Assembly: GCA_037013685.1 (NCBI GenBank)
Contig: CM072886.1
Coordinates: 1 to 64,000, forward strand
Length of the DNA: 64,000 bases
Direction of reading: 5' to 3'
Origin: Acridotheres tristis
Lineage: Eukaryota; Chordata; Aves; Passeriformes; Sturnidae
Shown one piece after another: positions 47,701 through 62,700 of this stretch (position 1 is the stretch's first letter; each line of letters begins with the position of its first letter). A program made the translations under genes and the position numbers. Below the pieces are notes generated by a model. It was not told the DNA's origin, made no database searches, and worked only from the letters and a program-made list of their open reading frames with translations.

Positions 47701-50700
47701 CTTCTATCCGTGCCCGAGCAAAAGGTTTTAGCTCCTGTACTAAACCAAGAGAAGCACTACAACAGATTTTCACATGCGCTAGCATTAAATAAGGGCTTCA
47801 AAAGAAAAATCCGGGCAGCAGTAACTGTAAGAGCACTTGGCTTCAGTCTAACTGGCAAGCCTCAGAACAGCTCTTCATCATTAGTGCTGCAGAAGCACTG
47901 CCAAGACAGTCATTAGAGGTCAGACACCTACATTTTATCACCTCTATCTATGGCGGGAAGATTGCCAGCCCATAAGGCCAGCAGATCCTAAACAGAGAAT
48001 CTCTGGCCTCCAGAATCACGGGCAGAGCTCAGTGGTGCCTTTACCTGTGGAAGGTCGGCTGAAACCATGCTGGTCTCTGCACTGCAAATACACATGGACG
48101 AGTGGAAGAAAGCTCTCCATGTGTTTCCTGAGGTACTTCCCAGTGGCACTGCTCAGACACCAGAGCTCGAACTGCAGCAGGTGAGTCCTGGAGTGTTGGA
48201 TCAGCATGGCCACAATGGCCAGGGAGGTGTGTGAGCATTGGGCAACACAGTGAGCCTGCACCTCGACACCAACTGCGAGAGCAAGGACTGGCTCGCTTTG
48301 GAGAGCCTGAAGGAAAACTTGCTCCAAATCTTTGCTGGCCGATGCTGACATCAATTTCCCCAAAGCTTTAACGTGCTCTGCGGATAGCAGAAGCTCTCCT
48401 TGCTGGGGATGTCTTTGGTAGCTGTCTGTAAGGAGCTGCACCAAAATCTGTCCATAGAAGCTTAACTGTTTCCCTGTTTGAAGGGATTTTTCAGATTTCT
48501 GACAAGTCAAGCTCCTCTCAGGAAGCTCCTGGTTAAATACTCCTTCACTGACTCACTACATGTCAGCTCCTCTAACCTCACTGGTGAGACTTCCTGGGAT
48601 AGACCTGGCTTCTGCCCTTCCCCACAGTCTGCAGCTCTTCCAGGACACTTTTGGTGATAGCTTCGAAATATTTGGACAACATGTGTCTGTGATCCGTTGT
48701 GATGCTCTGCAGGATGGGGGCACCTGTTTTCAGCAGCTGGAGCACCCCAGAATTGAGGTGAGCTGAGAGGAGCTTCGCAGTGACAGGGTTCAAACCAGGC
48801 TGGGGAATAGAGCGCAGTTCCAATGCCAGGAACCAGCTCTCCAGGGTAGGATGTCTGAAAATCAAGGTGAGTGTATCCTCCAGAGTCTGTAACAAACAGA
48901 GGTAACAGTATCACTGAATGGATAATCAGGGTGCAGGGTGAAAAATAGACTCATTCATCTGCCTATTTTCCACAGCTTGTCAATTACAGTTATTGAACGT
49001 GAAATTGTCTACTAGCTGGCCAGAAGATAAAAAATATTAATGAATTATAAGCACATAAATATCATTCTCCCAACATTTATACGGTGGGATTTATGCTGTT
49101 ATACCAAACACTCTGCACATGTCTAAGCTCGTCTCCAGAGGAAAACTGAAAAATCTGAGGTTCATCAACACATTCTTATCTCCACAAATACACAGAACAG
49201 ATGAACAAGGAGGAAAAATTCACTCCTCAAGTACGTAACTTTCAACAAGGCTTTACACAGGGCTGAGAGAATGCATTTTTTTCTGCAAAGGTGATTTCAT
49301 TTGGGACCTTGCCTGACCGTGCTCCACCTCAGGGGTGGGACTGTGGGTGATGCCACTGGGTCACATCTCCAGACAGCAGTTTAGCAACCACATGCTCTGT
49401 GCTCCTAAGTTCTCCTCCAAGACCTCGACAACACCTCTCTGATCAGCAAAACTACTCCCCAGAGTCAACCAAATCAAAGTTGACTAACAGGTGCCTCTGC
49501 ATGCAGGAATGCGGTACCTTGCCATTTGACAACACTTCTGTCATCAGAACCTCCTCATCCATAAAGAGATCCGCATCGGCCTGATGCTCGTCCTGCTTCT
49601 GCTGGTGCTCCAGCTTTATTTGATTGCCCCGGCACAACAAGATGCTCAGCACGTCCACATAGAGGTCAACAAGTTGAGGACCCAAAGTTTTACCAAGCTA
49701 CGAAAACGACATCATGAAAGTGAAGAAAAGAGGAGGGTGGGAGCAGAAGGGTAATTATCCAACAGGAATAGGAGTTAACTAAGAACTACTCAGATTACAA
49801 TCTCTTCTGGGGGAAGGAACCACTTCCCTATGTAGAGACCTGATTTTAAGAGGTGCCTCGGATTGCCAAATAAATACTGATAGATTTTCATTTATACTGT
49901 GACATTTGGAGGTACGCAGGCCAGTGAATTTTACTCTCTGCAAATGCTTCTCAGGGAGACCCAGGAGCTGGATTCAAATCTCCAGTTTATTTGCACTCAC
50001 ACCGATCAGCAATGTAAGCCATGCAAAGTAAATCCAAGGCTCCTCAATAATAAGACCTGACATTGGTTTACAAATTAGGTGCAGTTTTGTATGGTGCTGT
50101 ATAGCCTCAGAGCCAAGTACAGAAAGAAGAGCTACAGAACTAGAACCTACGTTTTAACAGCTAAGTCATTTGTACCCTCTATATAAAAATAAACCAAACA
50201 CAACCACAATATTATTACAATATTGCTCTTACACTGCTGAAGTTCTCCACTGTGGATTTCAGGTACAGCAGCACGTGCTTTACTCCCAACAAAAGCTGGT
50301 CAGGTGGGAGCCAGGAAGCCAAGTCTTTCAATTTTGTCTGAACACCATCTTCCAGTAGGGTATTGCTTCCTCTCTCATAGGCTCTCTTTAGCAAAGTGGT
50401 AAATACAGAATCCAGTGGCACAGCGGGCTCTTCGCTTACCTCCTTGTGGTCTTTAAACTGTTTAAAGTGAAAAAAAAAAGTAAGAGAAAAGCCATGATTT
50501 GAATATGAAACAAAAATCTCTTTAGCCACCCTTGTTTTAAGATGAGCTCTGAGGTGAACCCAGGGTGAAGCTAGAACAGAGCCGTCCAGCAGTGCCCCTA
50601 GGCAACTGTAGTGTTCACTGCTGGCCTTACAGAAAAACTCACCAAACCTAGCCCGGGGGGCCTGTGATCCCCAAGCCACCCGAGGGGAACTCCAGGCACT

Positions 50701-53700
50701 GAACTGAGGCCACGGCACGCACCAGGCTCTGCTGTGCCTGCTGTGTCATCAGAGGAAAGCCCTGGAGCAAATTTGCGTCCCAGTGTGATCAAACAGAAAT
50801 AGAAAATTAGCTCAATAAAAATGCCCTTTCTGATGGAAATGTAACCTCTATAAACTGTGAGGTTTTTATAGGAATACCGGCTCAAGAATTCAGTGACTTC
50901 AGCTATTCCATACCACAGGTTCCTGAGATTGCTTGGGTATCCAGAGTTTATAGTACTGGTTGAACTGGTAGAGCTGAGGATACTTGGCAACTTTCAGGGT
51001 CTTGAGATCTTTATCATAGAGCTGGAACATCAAGCAGAGAGCAAGGGGTTCTCTCTGAGAGTGCAGGAGCTCAGTGAAAACAGCAACAAGGTACTCCACG
51101 ATGTGTGCTCCTAGAAAAACAAAAACAAATTTAACTACTGACATGAGCACAGACACTGGGGCAACCCTCCTTACTCTGGGGCCTTGGCAGCAGCCCACAG
51201 AGCGTCACTCAGAAAAGTACTGAGTAAGATGAAGTGTTTCTAGCGACCTAGACAAGTGTTCCTGACCACTGAGGTACCTGAAAAATCCTCCACACATTAG
51301 TTCATGCCCAAGTAAATAATTCACCTTCACTGTGTTGTGCTAAACATGCCTGTACTTTAACAGGAAAAGACCCCTGCCAAGCACCACCTCAGAGAAGAAA
51401 CTGATTTGTACTGGGGGGGGGGGCACACACCCCAGTTAACGTGTACAAGTTAAACTGAATTTTCTTTCAGAAGTGAGACTTTCAGTCCCACCCCAGGTGC
51501 TACATGACCACCAGATACACACAGAGGACTTAGTGAGGTTCTGAGGGGTTGGCAGATCCTGCTCCAAGCCCACCCGATGCCCCTGTGACTCCAATGCTTT
51601 CCTCAATGAGGTAGTAGAACGTGGCAATGTTTGCCACCAGAGCTTCATTTCTGAAGAAGTTTCCTTTGGAAAATGCATCCATTTCTGACTTACCAGTGCA
51701 GTCCTCTCTCCCTGATCTCGGGAAGAGCTGCCTACAGCCATGGAAACCACCTTCCTCTCCTGATCTCCACACACTGTCCTAAAAACACTGTTACAGAAGC
51801 TAACTACTTCCAGACCAAAATCGTCCATGCAGGCACAGTGTCTCTTCTCTTTAGGGTCAGGGGAAAAGGGCAGAAGCACCTAGGGAGCTTCAATGCCTCT
51901 CTTGAGCAGGAAACACCATGGATCTGCACCACGTCCTGCTTGCAGGGAAGATAATAAAATGCCTCAAGGTAAAAAATTATAAGTGGTAAAAGATTATAAA
52001 AAATGGGTAAAAATGATGCCCCTTTCACTCCACTAGAAATGATACATAAAACCAAAACAAATCTGTACCTGTTCCATCTTCAGAATGAAGCAACAGTATA
52101 TTCCTGGCTTCTAATGCAGCAGGGACAACAGCACTGAAGGGAAATGTTTGGATGATCATGTCTTCATTTAAAGAGAACCCAATTTCTTCATCAAAGCCAT
52201 CACTGTCCTCGATCAGGACATCCACCATATCCAGGACATCTAATAAGTGAAGAAAAACATCAAAGCAAGAATCCAGACTAACAGGAAAAACAACAGAGGT
52301 AGAATGCAACACTCCAGGAATACAAGGCATCCTTTTAATAAAAAAAATAAAAAATAAAAAAAAGATGAAGGCCACATTTGTTGCACAATACAACGTTAAG
52401 TGCAACCCCTATATTACAGCTGAACCTTCACTCTGCCTTTCAATGCTGCTGTCCAGCACGGAGCAGCTGTGGCTGCTCCTGGATCCCTGGATGTGTCCAA
52501 AGCCAGGCTGGACACTGGGGCTTGGAGCAGCCCGGGCTACTGAAAGGTGTCCCTGTTCATGGCAGGGCTGGAACCGGATGAGCTTTAAGGAGCCTTGCCA
52601 GCCAAACCACTCTGGGATTCCATGACTCTGTCAACAGTCCCAGGCAGAAGGGCTAGATTTCCATTTTAGTTCAAAAACGCTGCTGCAAGAGCATGAAGGG
52701 AGATTTCAAATACCGTTCAAGTGGCACAACCACGTCAGAAATTACTTTCAGAGCTAAAGCGGCAACTTGGCAATTCCACTTCGACTTCTGATACCAAGTA
52801 CACGTGGAGAGCTGAATCCTGGAGGGCCCTTACTTAACAGGATTGCTAGAGTTATCCATCCCCAGTTTGCAGATTAGGGCTAGAAAGTGTATCCCCAAGT
52901 CATGGAGTTGGGATGTTGACAGGTTACCACATACCATCAATGTGAGAGACGGGGATGCTGATGTTATCAGAGTCCTGTTTAAACAGAGCCACCTGGAGCA
53001 CGCTGGCTGCCTGAACCAGGTCTGCTGCCTTGTCAGTGTAGGGACAGGGGTTGGTCACCAGCTTCAGCAGGATCTGTCAGCAAAGGTGGGGAGAAAGGTA
53101 AGTGCACCTTCTGGCTGGCAAGTGCAGGGGAAACCACACGGTACCGAGAACGACCACGTGCTGAAAGCTGGGCAGCTTTGATGAGGACAACTTCCATCTC
53201 ACTTCTGCAGGATTCTGTCTACAGTTCCTGCTCTACAGGGGACACTGATGGAAAAACAAAAACCCACCACAATTTGGCACCTAGATTGCGACCACACACC
53301 GAGTACCTGGGGAGACCACAGTGGAGGCAAAGCACTGGGCATTCAACATCCTGAAGAGTAAACAGCAAGTGTCACCTTTCCTTGTAAAGGACCACCATCT
53401 ACTGAGCTCTGATAATGCTGGCACCTAAAGAGGAGATAAAAGCTACCCACACCTACACCACTCTACCCTTACACCAACAATGCTGTAATAACAGCTGATC
53501 TTTTTGGATTTCATTTTCCTACAAATCCTTTTGCTGCCCTCCCACTGAAGACAAGAAGGATGCCAGCTCTGTATAAAGAATCCCAAACAAGGCTTTTCTC
53601 AGAATTCATTCGCTGGTCTTTGACAGGTTTCTCAACAACAGCAACAAGACCTCTAGTTTCCACTAACACTATTCTTTGCATTTTTTTATCCAGCTGATTT

Positions 53701-56700
53701 GAACACCGTTACCCTTTCCAAAAACTGAATCACTGCTTCCTTTTGGTCTTCTTTTGTATTATCCAAGTGCTCCAGCCAAATTGAAAGCTCCTTCCACGTG
53801 TACTCAAACGCTCCACTGTCACGTAAAACCTGTCCAGGAAACAAAGGAGGAAGTGTGTAAATAAACCTCAAAACACCTAAAATACAAAACCCCGAGGGAT
53901 ACAGATCTTTTCCTATAGTTAACTTCATGCTTCCTTCTTTTAGGAAGGAAAAGAAGAGCAGGTTGATGAAGAGTAGTATCTGCCGCTCTCCTCACCCCCT
54001 CAGTTCAAGAGGCTCACTAGGGGGACTTCAGCTGCATAGTGGACAATAAAAATCCTACTTCTGCAATTTCTGGAAAGCAGGTTATACTGCTTTCAGAGGG
54101 CCGTACAGCTTTCTGTCATCACAGGCAGTTAAAAAAAAAAAAAAAAAAAAACTTAAAAATAGCCTGTAGGGTAGTTTTAGAAAACTACCGATGAAACAAA
54201 GGAAAATCATTGCTAAATTAAACCCGAATCAGGCTACTCGTACTTGAAGCAATCAGGCAGACGGATGAACAGTCACATAAATGAGCAGTGGGCTGTGACC
54301 ACAGCAAGGTCCAGAGAGAAGTGCAAGTTGCTGGGGGTGGTGAGGAAGACCAACAAGTCCCACACCCTAGAGACAGGCTTTGACGTGCCTAGAAACTTCC
54401 CCCCGCTTTCCTGCTCTCTGAATTCAGGCCCTGACTGCGAGCACCCAAACTCGGTGACCCCGAGCTCCAGCTCTACGAGCAAGAAAGGAGGAGGGAGAAG
54501 AGGAAGGAATCAGAGTGACACCGTGGTTCAACTCCCTCCCCCTAAGGCCCAGCAAGAGAGGAAACCTTGCCCAGCTTCCCGACCCTGGCACCTACGTTGG
54601 ACGACAGCAATTACACAGGATCAATCTGTGCCTTTGCTCCTCTCCACACATCAAATACAAGGAAGCCATCACAACTCACTTGTTCTACGGTTACTCCGTG
54701 TACAACACCAGCAGCTCTAAAAATAACTGCTGCTTACATCAATCTGACAGGGTAATTCTTTTAAAGCAAGAAAACGTGAAGGAAAAAGGATTCATTATAA
54801 TATAAGCGACTATTTTTGGCAGAGTCTGGAAACAGAAATGCACTTGCAGCTCTCACCAAACCAGGCAGGAACAGAATGTGAAATCCAAAAACGAGCCTTC
54901 AGTTACATGGCACTGTGGAGAAAAGTAAGTCCTTACCATCTATTCTTAGCAGCCTTTCTGCTGACGTAACTGCCCTAACTTCCCTGTTCCTGCATTCCCT
55001 TCAGAGAAAATGCAAAGGACTGAAGTGGAAAGTGGACACAAGAACAAGTCAAGCAGTCCATGTTCCCACCTGGCAAAAGAATCCAAAACCATCAGAAAAA
55101 CGGCACATTTTGAGCAGCTTTTGGTTGAGACATTCATTGCTGGGAGACCAAGGGAACCTGCCTTTAATCCCTTGCAAGGATCAAGGGCAACTAAACCCTA
55201 ATTCAGTCACTGTAACTGGGTTTTTTCTTGGCAGGACAGTCTGGTTGCATTTATTCCTTATTCCTAGGGGTAAATCTCTACCCCTACTTAGGTAACTAAA
55301 GGATGTCCTCTTTGAATAAGGTGCTAAAAACAGCAGCCTCTGGTGTCTGGTGGACTTCGAGCTGACCAGTTTTTCTCAAAAGTCAAATAACTAATTTAAA
55401 TATGCAGAGGGGGATGTTAATTTTCAAGACAAAAAGTACTCCTTGCATCAAAGCTGGGATCAGACAATAACAGAGAGGACTACTCTGCAGGGCCAGAGGA
55501 AACCAGGTAAGACTTATGAAAGGCTAGAGTGCTGAAGTACAGATTAAAGAAACACTGATAAAAAATAAAAATTCAAAGTAATATCTTCTTGATCAATGTC
55601 AAGACCTTTGCAGGCACAAACTACGCTGATTTATTACAGTATCAGAATTAATTCAGCCTCGGGGGGTGCGTAAACACGACAGACATTTTCTTTGCTCTTT
55701 CATCAACTGCTGCAGTGAAGTCCGTTCACAGCATTGATTTCTGTCAAATATTTCGTTACTAGCCAGTCATCTAACAGCAAATTTCAACAAGTCACAGGAA
55801 AGGAGACTGTTGAGCACACAGTCCTGCAGCAAAGGTAACTGCTTCAAGAAAAAAAACTGTACAATCCTGAAATTTCAGACCAGTTGGATAGAGTGAATAT
55901 CCTGATATTTCAATTCAAAAGCTTACCTTAATGATTAATTTTTGGGTGGAAATTTTCAGATGAGAACGGGTACTTGTAACGAACATTTTCATCAGTAAAT
56001 AGAAGACTGATTTTTCGCCAGATACCTTCTCTGTCTCAGCGATGTCCTACAAAATAAAAAAAAAAAAAAAAATTCCTCTGCTACAGCAACACTGTACACT
56101 GTATGTTGCACTGAGACTAGTATGTAAAGTAAGTATGTTATTTTCTAGACCTGCCCAAAAATCCCAAGGCCAGAAACGAATGGGATAATTTACACTAGTC
56201 TGCATTCAATGAGATAGCATCATTGTACTCACTTGTAAAATGCTTTCCTGGAAAGTGGAAGAAGACAATATTAACAGAAACTCCAACCACTACAGGGACC
56301 CAAGACAAAGCCACTTCTCTCGTCAATCATATTTTACTCCCCAGTCATTCCACGTCTATCCCTCTTACCACACTCCATGGGTGTCTCTGCTTCTCCTCAA
56401 AGCCAGGTCCACTCCTTTCTGAACCTGACATGACAAGCAAACTCTTGACTGAGCTCTTATTTTACAAGCCTGAAGTAAAAAGGAAAGCTGGGGCCCTGAT
56501 GGTTTCTACTAATTATGGAGAACATTAAAAAATGTTGGACTCTTCCTTGGGAAGGAACGGGACGGCTCCCATCAGTGGCTCACTTCCCTGGTCTGCAACC
56601 TCAGACTTCCAGACAAAGGGGTAACCAGCACATTCTCGCTTGTGCTCCTTTCCAGAGACACAAAGAGCTACAGGAACCTTCTCCTCTGCTCATCAGAGAG

Positions 56701-59700
56701 GCAAAGACTGTTGTCCTTGTAAAAAACCTTTCAGCTGAGAAGGGATTTTCACTACTGCTAAGACTGTAATTCCTGTTGGTTTGACAAAACTGTCACTTCC
56801 TGAAATGACTGGACGAATTTAAAACTAGGCAATAGCAGATGGAAAGATTTGAGGACAAGAGGCCAAGGAAACAAACTTGCATCAGCCTCTTACCTGTACT
56901 CTGAACCAGGCGAATTTGTTGCCAGGGAGTTCCAAAGCCACTTTCAGGATATGGTGCTGCAGAAGAGGAGGGACTTCCTCCCGCAAGCCCTTTTCAGTGA
57001 CTATACCTGAGGCGTGAAAGCAAGGAACCAACTTCAGTTCGGTCCATCTCCCAGAGAACGGCAGAACACTCATGTTTTAGGGTTTAAAACACAACTGTGA
57101 GACAAGCTGGCAATTCACAGATCTTCATACCACGGGATCCCCAGACACACTGAGACTAAGGCTGGCCAACCCAGGGTGGGAATCCAGCCCTCAGGACCCG
57201 TGGATGGATCTCATCAGATCCCATGGACCTGAGTGTGTTCAGGTTCCTCAGATGGGCTTGAACCTGATCCTCTCTGACAGTGGCCTCAGGATCTTCGCTC
57301 TCCCAGTCCTGGTGTTTGCCTTTCCCAACCTGGGAGGTTTGGCTGGAGAACTTGCCATTGAAGGCTGAGCCACAGAAGTCACTGAGAACCTCAGCCCTCT
57401 TCACTTCCAGGGTAGTTAGGTTTCCCGTTTCCTTCTGGAGAGGGTCCAAATGATCCCTGGGCTTTCTTTTGTTGATATTATACCTATGGAAGCCCTTCCC
57501 ATTGTCTTATGACATCCCTCGCCAGACTCAGTTTTAACTGAGCCTTAGTTTTCCAAACCCTACCTATCCCTAGCTTNNNNNNNNNNNNNNNNNNNNNNNN
57601 NNNNNNNNNNNNNNNNNNNNNNNNNNNNNNNNNNNNNNNNNNNNNNNNNNNNNNNNNNNNNNNNNNNNNNNNNNNNTTAAACCAAGCAGGAAGTGCAGAA
57701 GTACCACATTTCCTCCCCTGTTGAAGAGAAAAAAAAGTTTTACATTAAAAAATCCTTATTTTCATACTTTCTGCAGAGTTCACATCCCTTATATTCTCTA
57801 GCTGGTAATTGAAGGCAACACCTCTCACCCTCCTGGCATAATTGTGAGTTTATACTCAGAAGTAAGAAATTAATTTACCTCCGCGTTTTCTGCATGACAA
57901 GCAGCGAATCAGTACCACACATTTCAGGGCAGACACAGTAACTAGTGAGGGCTCTTTTGCTTCTAGCGAAAAACCCACACACAGTCCCAGCTGCCCAGTC
58001 ACTTACTTTCCAGAAGTTCCAAGACTTGGATCACAGAACGTTATGCCATGCTTCAGAGAGCAGCAGAGGTCCATTAAGAAACTATGCACAAGTTCTCGTA
58101 CCATGGCTTTTCCCACCTCCTCAGAACCTTGAGCCACCTATAAAAACCAATAAGGAGTAAAAAAAGCCATATGAGACTTTGTATCACAGATATCACCTTC
58201 ACTTAACATTTTATATGGCTCCTCTTGGAGAAATACTAAAAGAAAGTTTGGCTTTTGTTCAGATTGAGAAGAGAGAAGCTTCAGGGCTTGAAGGTCCCTT
58301 CCAACCCAAACCATTCTGTGATTCTACGGTTCCATTAACCTTCTAACTGGAACAACTCAAGACGCCTATGGCTGAGAAGACTCCGGACAGCTGTGGCTGG
58401 GAAATCGTGAATCTCATGACTTAGAGGGACTGCAAGGAACTGTAAGAACTTAAAATTATTCAGAACTGAAACACATGCTTAAGAACGGGGTCGGAGATTT
58501 GCACAGCTCTAAGCAGACGCTGCTAGAAACAGATCTCCTCCAAAGTGTGTTTACAGTATATCAGGATGGGAGGGGCAGGGTCGTAAGCATCTGGTAGAGG
58601 AATACAAGAGGGTAGACACAAAGGGGAAAAGTCTGTAGCCAAAACCCAGTGAGAAGCAGTAGAAATCTGGGGGTTCATTTTAAATAGATTCAGTAGATTC
58701 CTGTTTCTGAGCTCATCAAGCTCAGAGCAACTGGGAGCTGTTTCGAAAGCTGTGGACTGCAAGAGGAGGGGGAAAAAAAGGCACCACAAGAAGGACTAAG
58801 CCAAGGAAGAAATGACCAGACCTTTAAATCCTCAGGGCTGACATCAGTAATCCCATTCCAACGGTACAGTGAAGCGATGTGAAGCAACACTTCTGCAGTG
58901 AAAAAGCGCACCTTCTGCGTTTTGCTGATATTTTTGTTATGAACCACCTGAAAAGGAGAAAAAAGCAAATCCTTCTATTCATTCCAAGTTATCGCAGAAT
59001 CATGGCAAAAGAGAAACACACTTCATTCTTCTAGTACAAACAGAGCTGGGTCTCCTCACCAGGGCACAAGAAAGGTTCTGCCTGTCCTGTCAACACTCCT
59101 CTCACCTGCTCCCGCTCCACCTTGGCCCTACACCAATCTCTGCAAACCCTGCACATGCTGGACAGGACAGATGTTCACGTCCACCTGAAGAGCACGCATC
59201 ATGTTCAGAGCATCACGGCCACAGACTGGAACCATGGGAACCTGGCCGTAGACAGGGTAAGGCCTGCTACCAATGAAGTTCGAATGAAAGGGAATACACA
59301 GCGGAGGAAGTTTCTCAGGAAGTTCTTCTGCCATGTTTTACTGCTGGCATTGTTTTGATTCTCATTTTTCTTGCTAAGCTGAAAGAGTCATACAGTGTGC
59401 TGGGGTCCACCAACAACCTAACAGCTCATGATGTATGATACTTTTCAAATGAAGCTTTTCCTGTGTGGGTAAGTTTCAAGGAGGTTTCTTTTACGCGTAA
59501 ATGGTAGCTTCTTTATTCTCCTTCTTTGTGTCACCACAACAGCAAATGGAATAACATTTTTGGCTTTAATGGGTCAGTAGTGAAAAGCCCGAGTCTGAGG
59601 CAGGCTCTTATGGCTACGCTCTAAATTTGAAACTGCTTTTTCTTCACTCTCTCAACCGTTCATCCAACAGCTTATGCAACATAGCTACAGTAGTTCAGAA

Positions 59701-62700
59701 CAGATATCAAAAAATGATAGATACTAGAGTGAAAAACATTTTTAAAGAAATAAAAGACATCTCAGGTGCAGCTGCTCTACAAGTAACAAGTGCATCCCAG
59801 GGAAGAGGCAGGGCTCAGAAGGTGACAGAGCACAGGAAAGGCAGCCAACTCTCACAGCTTGCAGCAATTCCTGCCTCCCTGCTTTCAATCCTGAGGCAGT
59901 AATGCAGCCAAGCTACCAAACCTCCAACACACATTATCACTCACAGACGCTGCAGCAGCACGCTGCCAGCAGCCCGAAGAACTGAACACTGTGTGAGAAA
60001 TCACTGCACAACTGTTTGCAGCAGTGAGGAAAACAGAAAACACGAGACAACACAGTTTCAAGGGCGTATCATACCTTGGTTCTCAGCGTGGAAAGTAGAA
60101 GATTGACAGTAGAAACTCTGTCTTCCTTTATTTCAGAGCGAAGAATATCTGGAATGAAATCTAAGAGGACATTTCAAATTTAAGTAAAAATGTGAAAGCT
60201 CTTTGCATACAAAAATGCTTCGGGGAAGTCATACCCATTCCTCTTCCACGTCACATGATTTATCTTGCTGTTATATTCCAGGATGAACCAAAAGGCAGCA
60301 GAGTTCAGAAGGATGATGTGCCCATGACTAAGGAGATGAGCAAGTGATGCTGCCAAGCCTACTCTGATCTTGACTGGCTAATTTCTGCTGATTAACACTG
60401 CTACAGCATCTGTCACCTTTAAATGCACTTTGGGCCCTGAAATGCCATACTAAAATTCAAGTAAATTCACATTTGTCCCATTGAAGCACTTGTATTTGTT
60501 TCACTGAGTGATTCTCAAATGCTTGGAGATTCCATCTCCAAACACATGCATCATCTTTTGGCTCACCTGGAAGAACCTGGGGCTCTTACAGGGGAATGAA
60601 AGCCAGCTGCACTGACTGGGCTGAGGTGTGCAATCCCCAGCCTGAAAGAAGTAAACAACTGCCAGCACCTAAAGGAAATCAGCAGCCCTGGGGTAGCAGG
60701 AGCAAGAGAAGGAAATAATTAAAGCCAGTTCTCAGTTCCCCTCCAAAGGAGAAATTACCTGCTGCCAGCTAATGGCTTAAGGACTTCTTTTTAAACAGCA
60801 TTTCTAGATCCCTTCTGAATTCTCTCATAACTTTACCAAGGGTCACCATTCACAGGGCAGAAAGGCAACTGAAGTACAGCCTTTTCAAAAGAAAATTAAC
60901 ACAGCATATCCACTGTTAGTGTCTTATGAGCAAGGCTGGAGGCCGATATTTTTTTTTTTTACGTTCATTGACTCTGTGACCTCAAAGTTTTATATTAGAT
61001 TTACTTTTTTTAATCTCTGTCACCCAAGACTTTCTGTTTGTTTTTGCAAAGTTTTAGCAGATAGCATATCGTTCTCAAAAATAAGAGGCTTATTTACTAC
61101 ACTACCAAAGAAGTTCAAAGCTTTGCAGGTAATAAGATGAACTACTAGCACTACTAGTGCTCTCTACATGATTCACATTTTTAATTAGGTCATATTTATC
61201 ACCACCTTTAAATGTCTGTGCCTTAAAAACAAAAACTCAACAAGCAATTATGAAGTACCTTTCAATTCCAGTACCTGTGCCAAGAGTGCATTGTCACCAG
61301 CAACGAGAAAGGAGAGGGCAAACTGAATACAGGCCATGCGGACATCTGTTCTTCCCTGGAAACAAAAAGGTAAAAACAAAACAAAAAAATGTTGTTAGTA
61401 CACAGATTGTACCCAATCGCAGAACTGATGCTGCAACTGCTGATTACCCCTAGAAGTGCCATAAGTGAAACAACTCCTATAAACACGTTGCATGTGGCCA
61501 TAGACATACAATACATACCGTGTGTTCAGCTAATAAACTTCTTGCATTAAGCAGATCGCTTCTACATCAAAAGGAAAAGGTACTAGTTGACGTGCTTTTC
61601 AATTGTCAATATATGGGACCAGGCCACAGATTTCAAGAAAAAGGAACCATTAACAGTAAGAGCAGTCTCATGCCAAACCCTGCATCACTGAACTTCCTCA
61701 CCTGTGCACTGCTTGGTCAGTTCACAAAACTGCCATAAAAGGAGGCGAGTGTAAAACTACCAACTCAGGCACAGTGGAAGCAGCAAAAGCCTGACCTGTA
61801 ACAGCACCATAGCACACGAACAGTCACTCGCAGAATGGTTTTAGCTGGAATGGATCTTAAGGACAACCTCATTCCACCCCCTGCCACGGCCAGAGACACC
61901 TTCCACTCACCCAGGCTGCTCCAAGCCCTGCCCAACCTCGGGCACTCCCCGGGATGGGGCAGCGACAGCTGCTCTGGGCACCCTGTTCTGGACAGTGCCT
62001 CATCGCCCTCGTGGCCAAGGATCTCCTCCCAGTATCTAATGTAAATATATCCTCTCTCAAATAAAAAGTCACCCCTCGTCCTATCACTACGTTCCCTGAC
62101 AGAGTCTCGCCGTGATTTGCAATTTTTTTTAAACCTGCTGTGCAAAATTAAGCTGCATGTCAAGAAGCCTGAAAGGAGATTCCGAGTAGGCAAAAGATAA
62201 GGTGGCAGGGACTCACGAAAGGGTTGAAAGAAGAAACAAAGAGAAACTAACAGGGTTTTGGTGTAAGCTTTGGGCCTGGTATTTTTGTGTTAAAATTCCA
62301 CCTCTGAGAGCCAATTGTGACATAACTTCACTGAAAGCTGTACGAGAGTAAGACCTTTTGGATGCTTGTTTCTTTGTACCTTACTCACGTATTTAAGCAG
62401 CCTGTGCTCAAAAGACTACACCCAGGCTTTTAAAACCAAGGGTGGAGGTACTCCTGCAGACAACTCCTGCAGTGAGGTCAAAACCTCTGGAATCTGACAA
62501 TTCCGGAACTCTAATGGGTAGTTGCAGCAAAAAAGAGATGTGTTTGGTTTTTTGCCTTCCACTTGATTGCTCTTTAAAGAAAAAGTCTGAATCTTTATCT
62601 CAGATGGCACAACTCCAAAACAAACGTACACACTCAATTTGCAAGTCATCTATAAAATCCAGAAACACTGCAGTGTCAACATTGCAAACAATACTGGATT

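Noticed and set aside
48529..48604. Two one-base frameshifts in copy C exon 22/23
   Set aside because: A single 76-nt GT-AG intron explains the frame change without any mutation.
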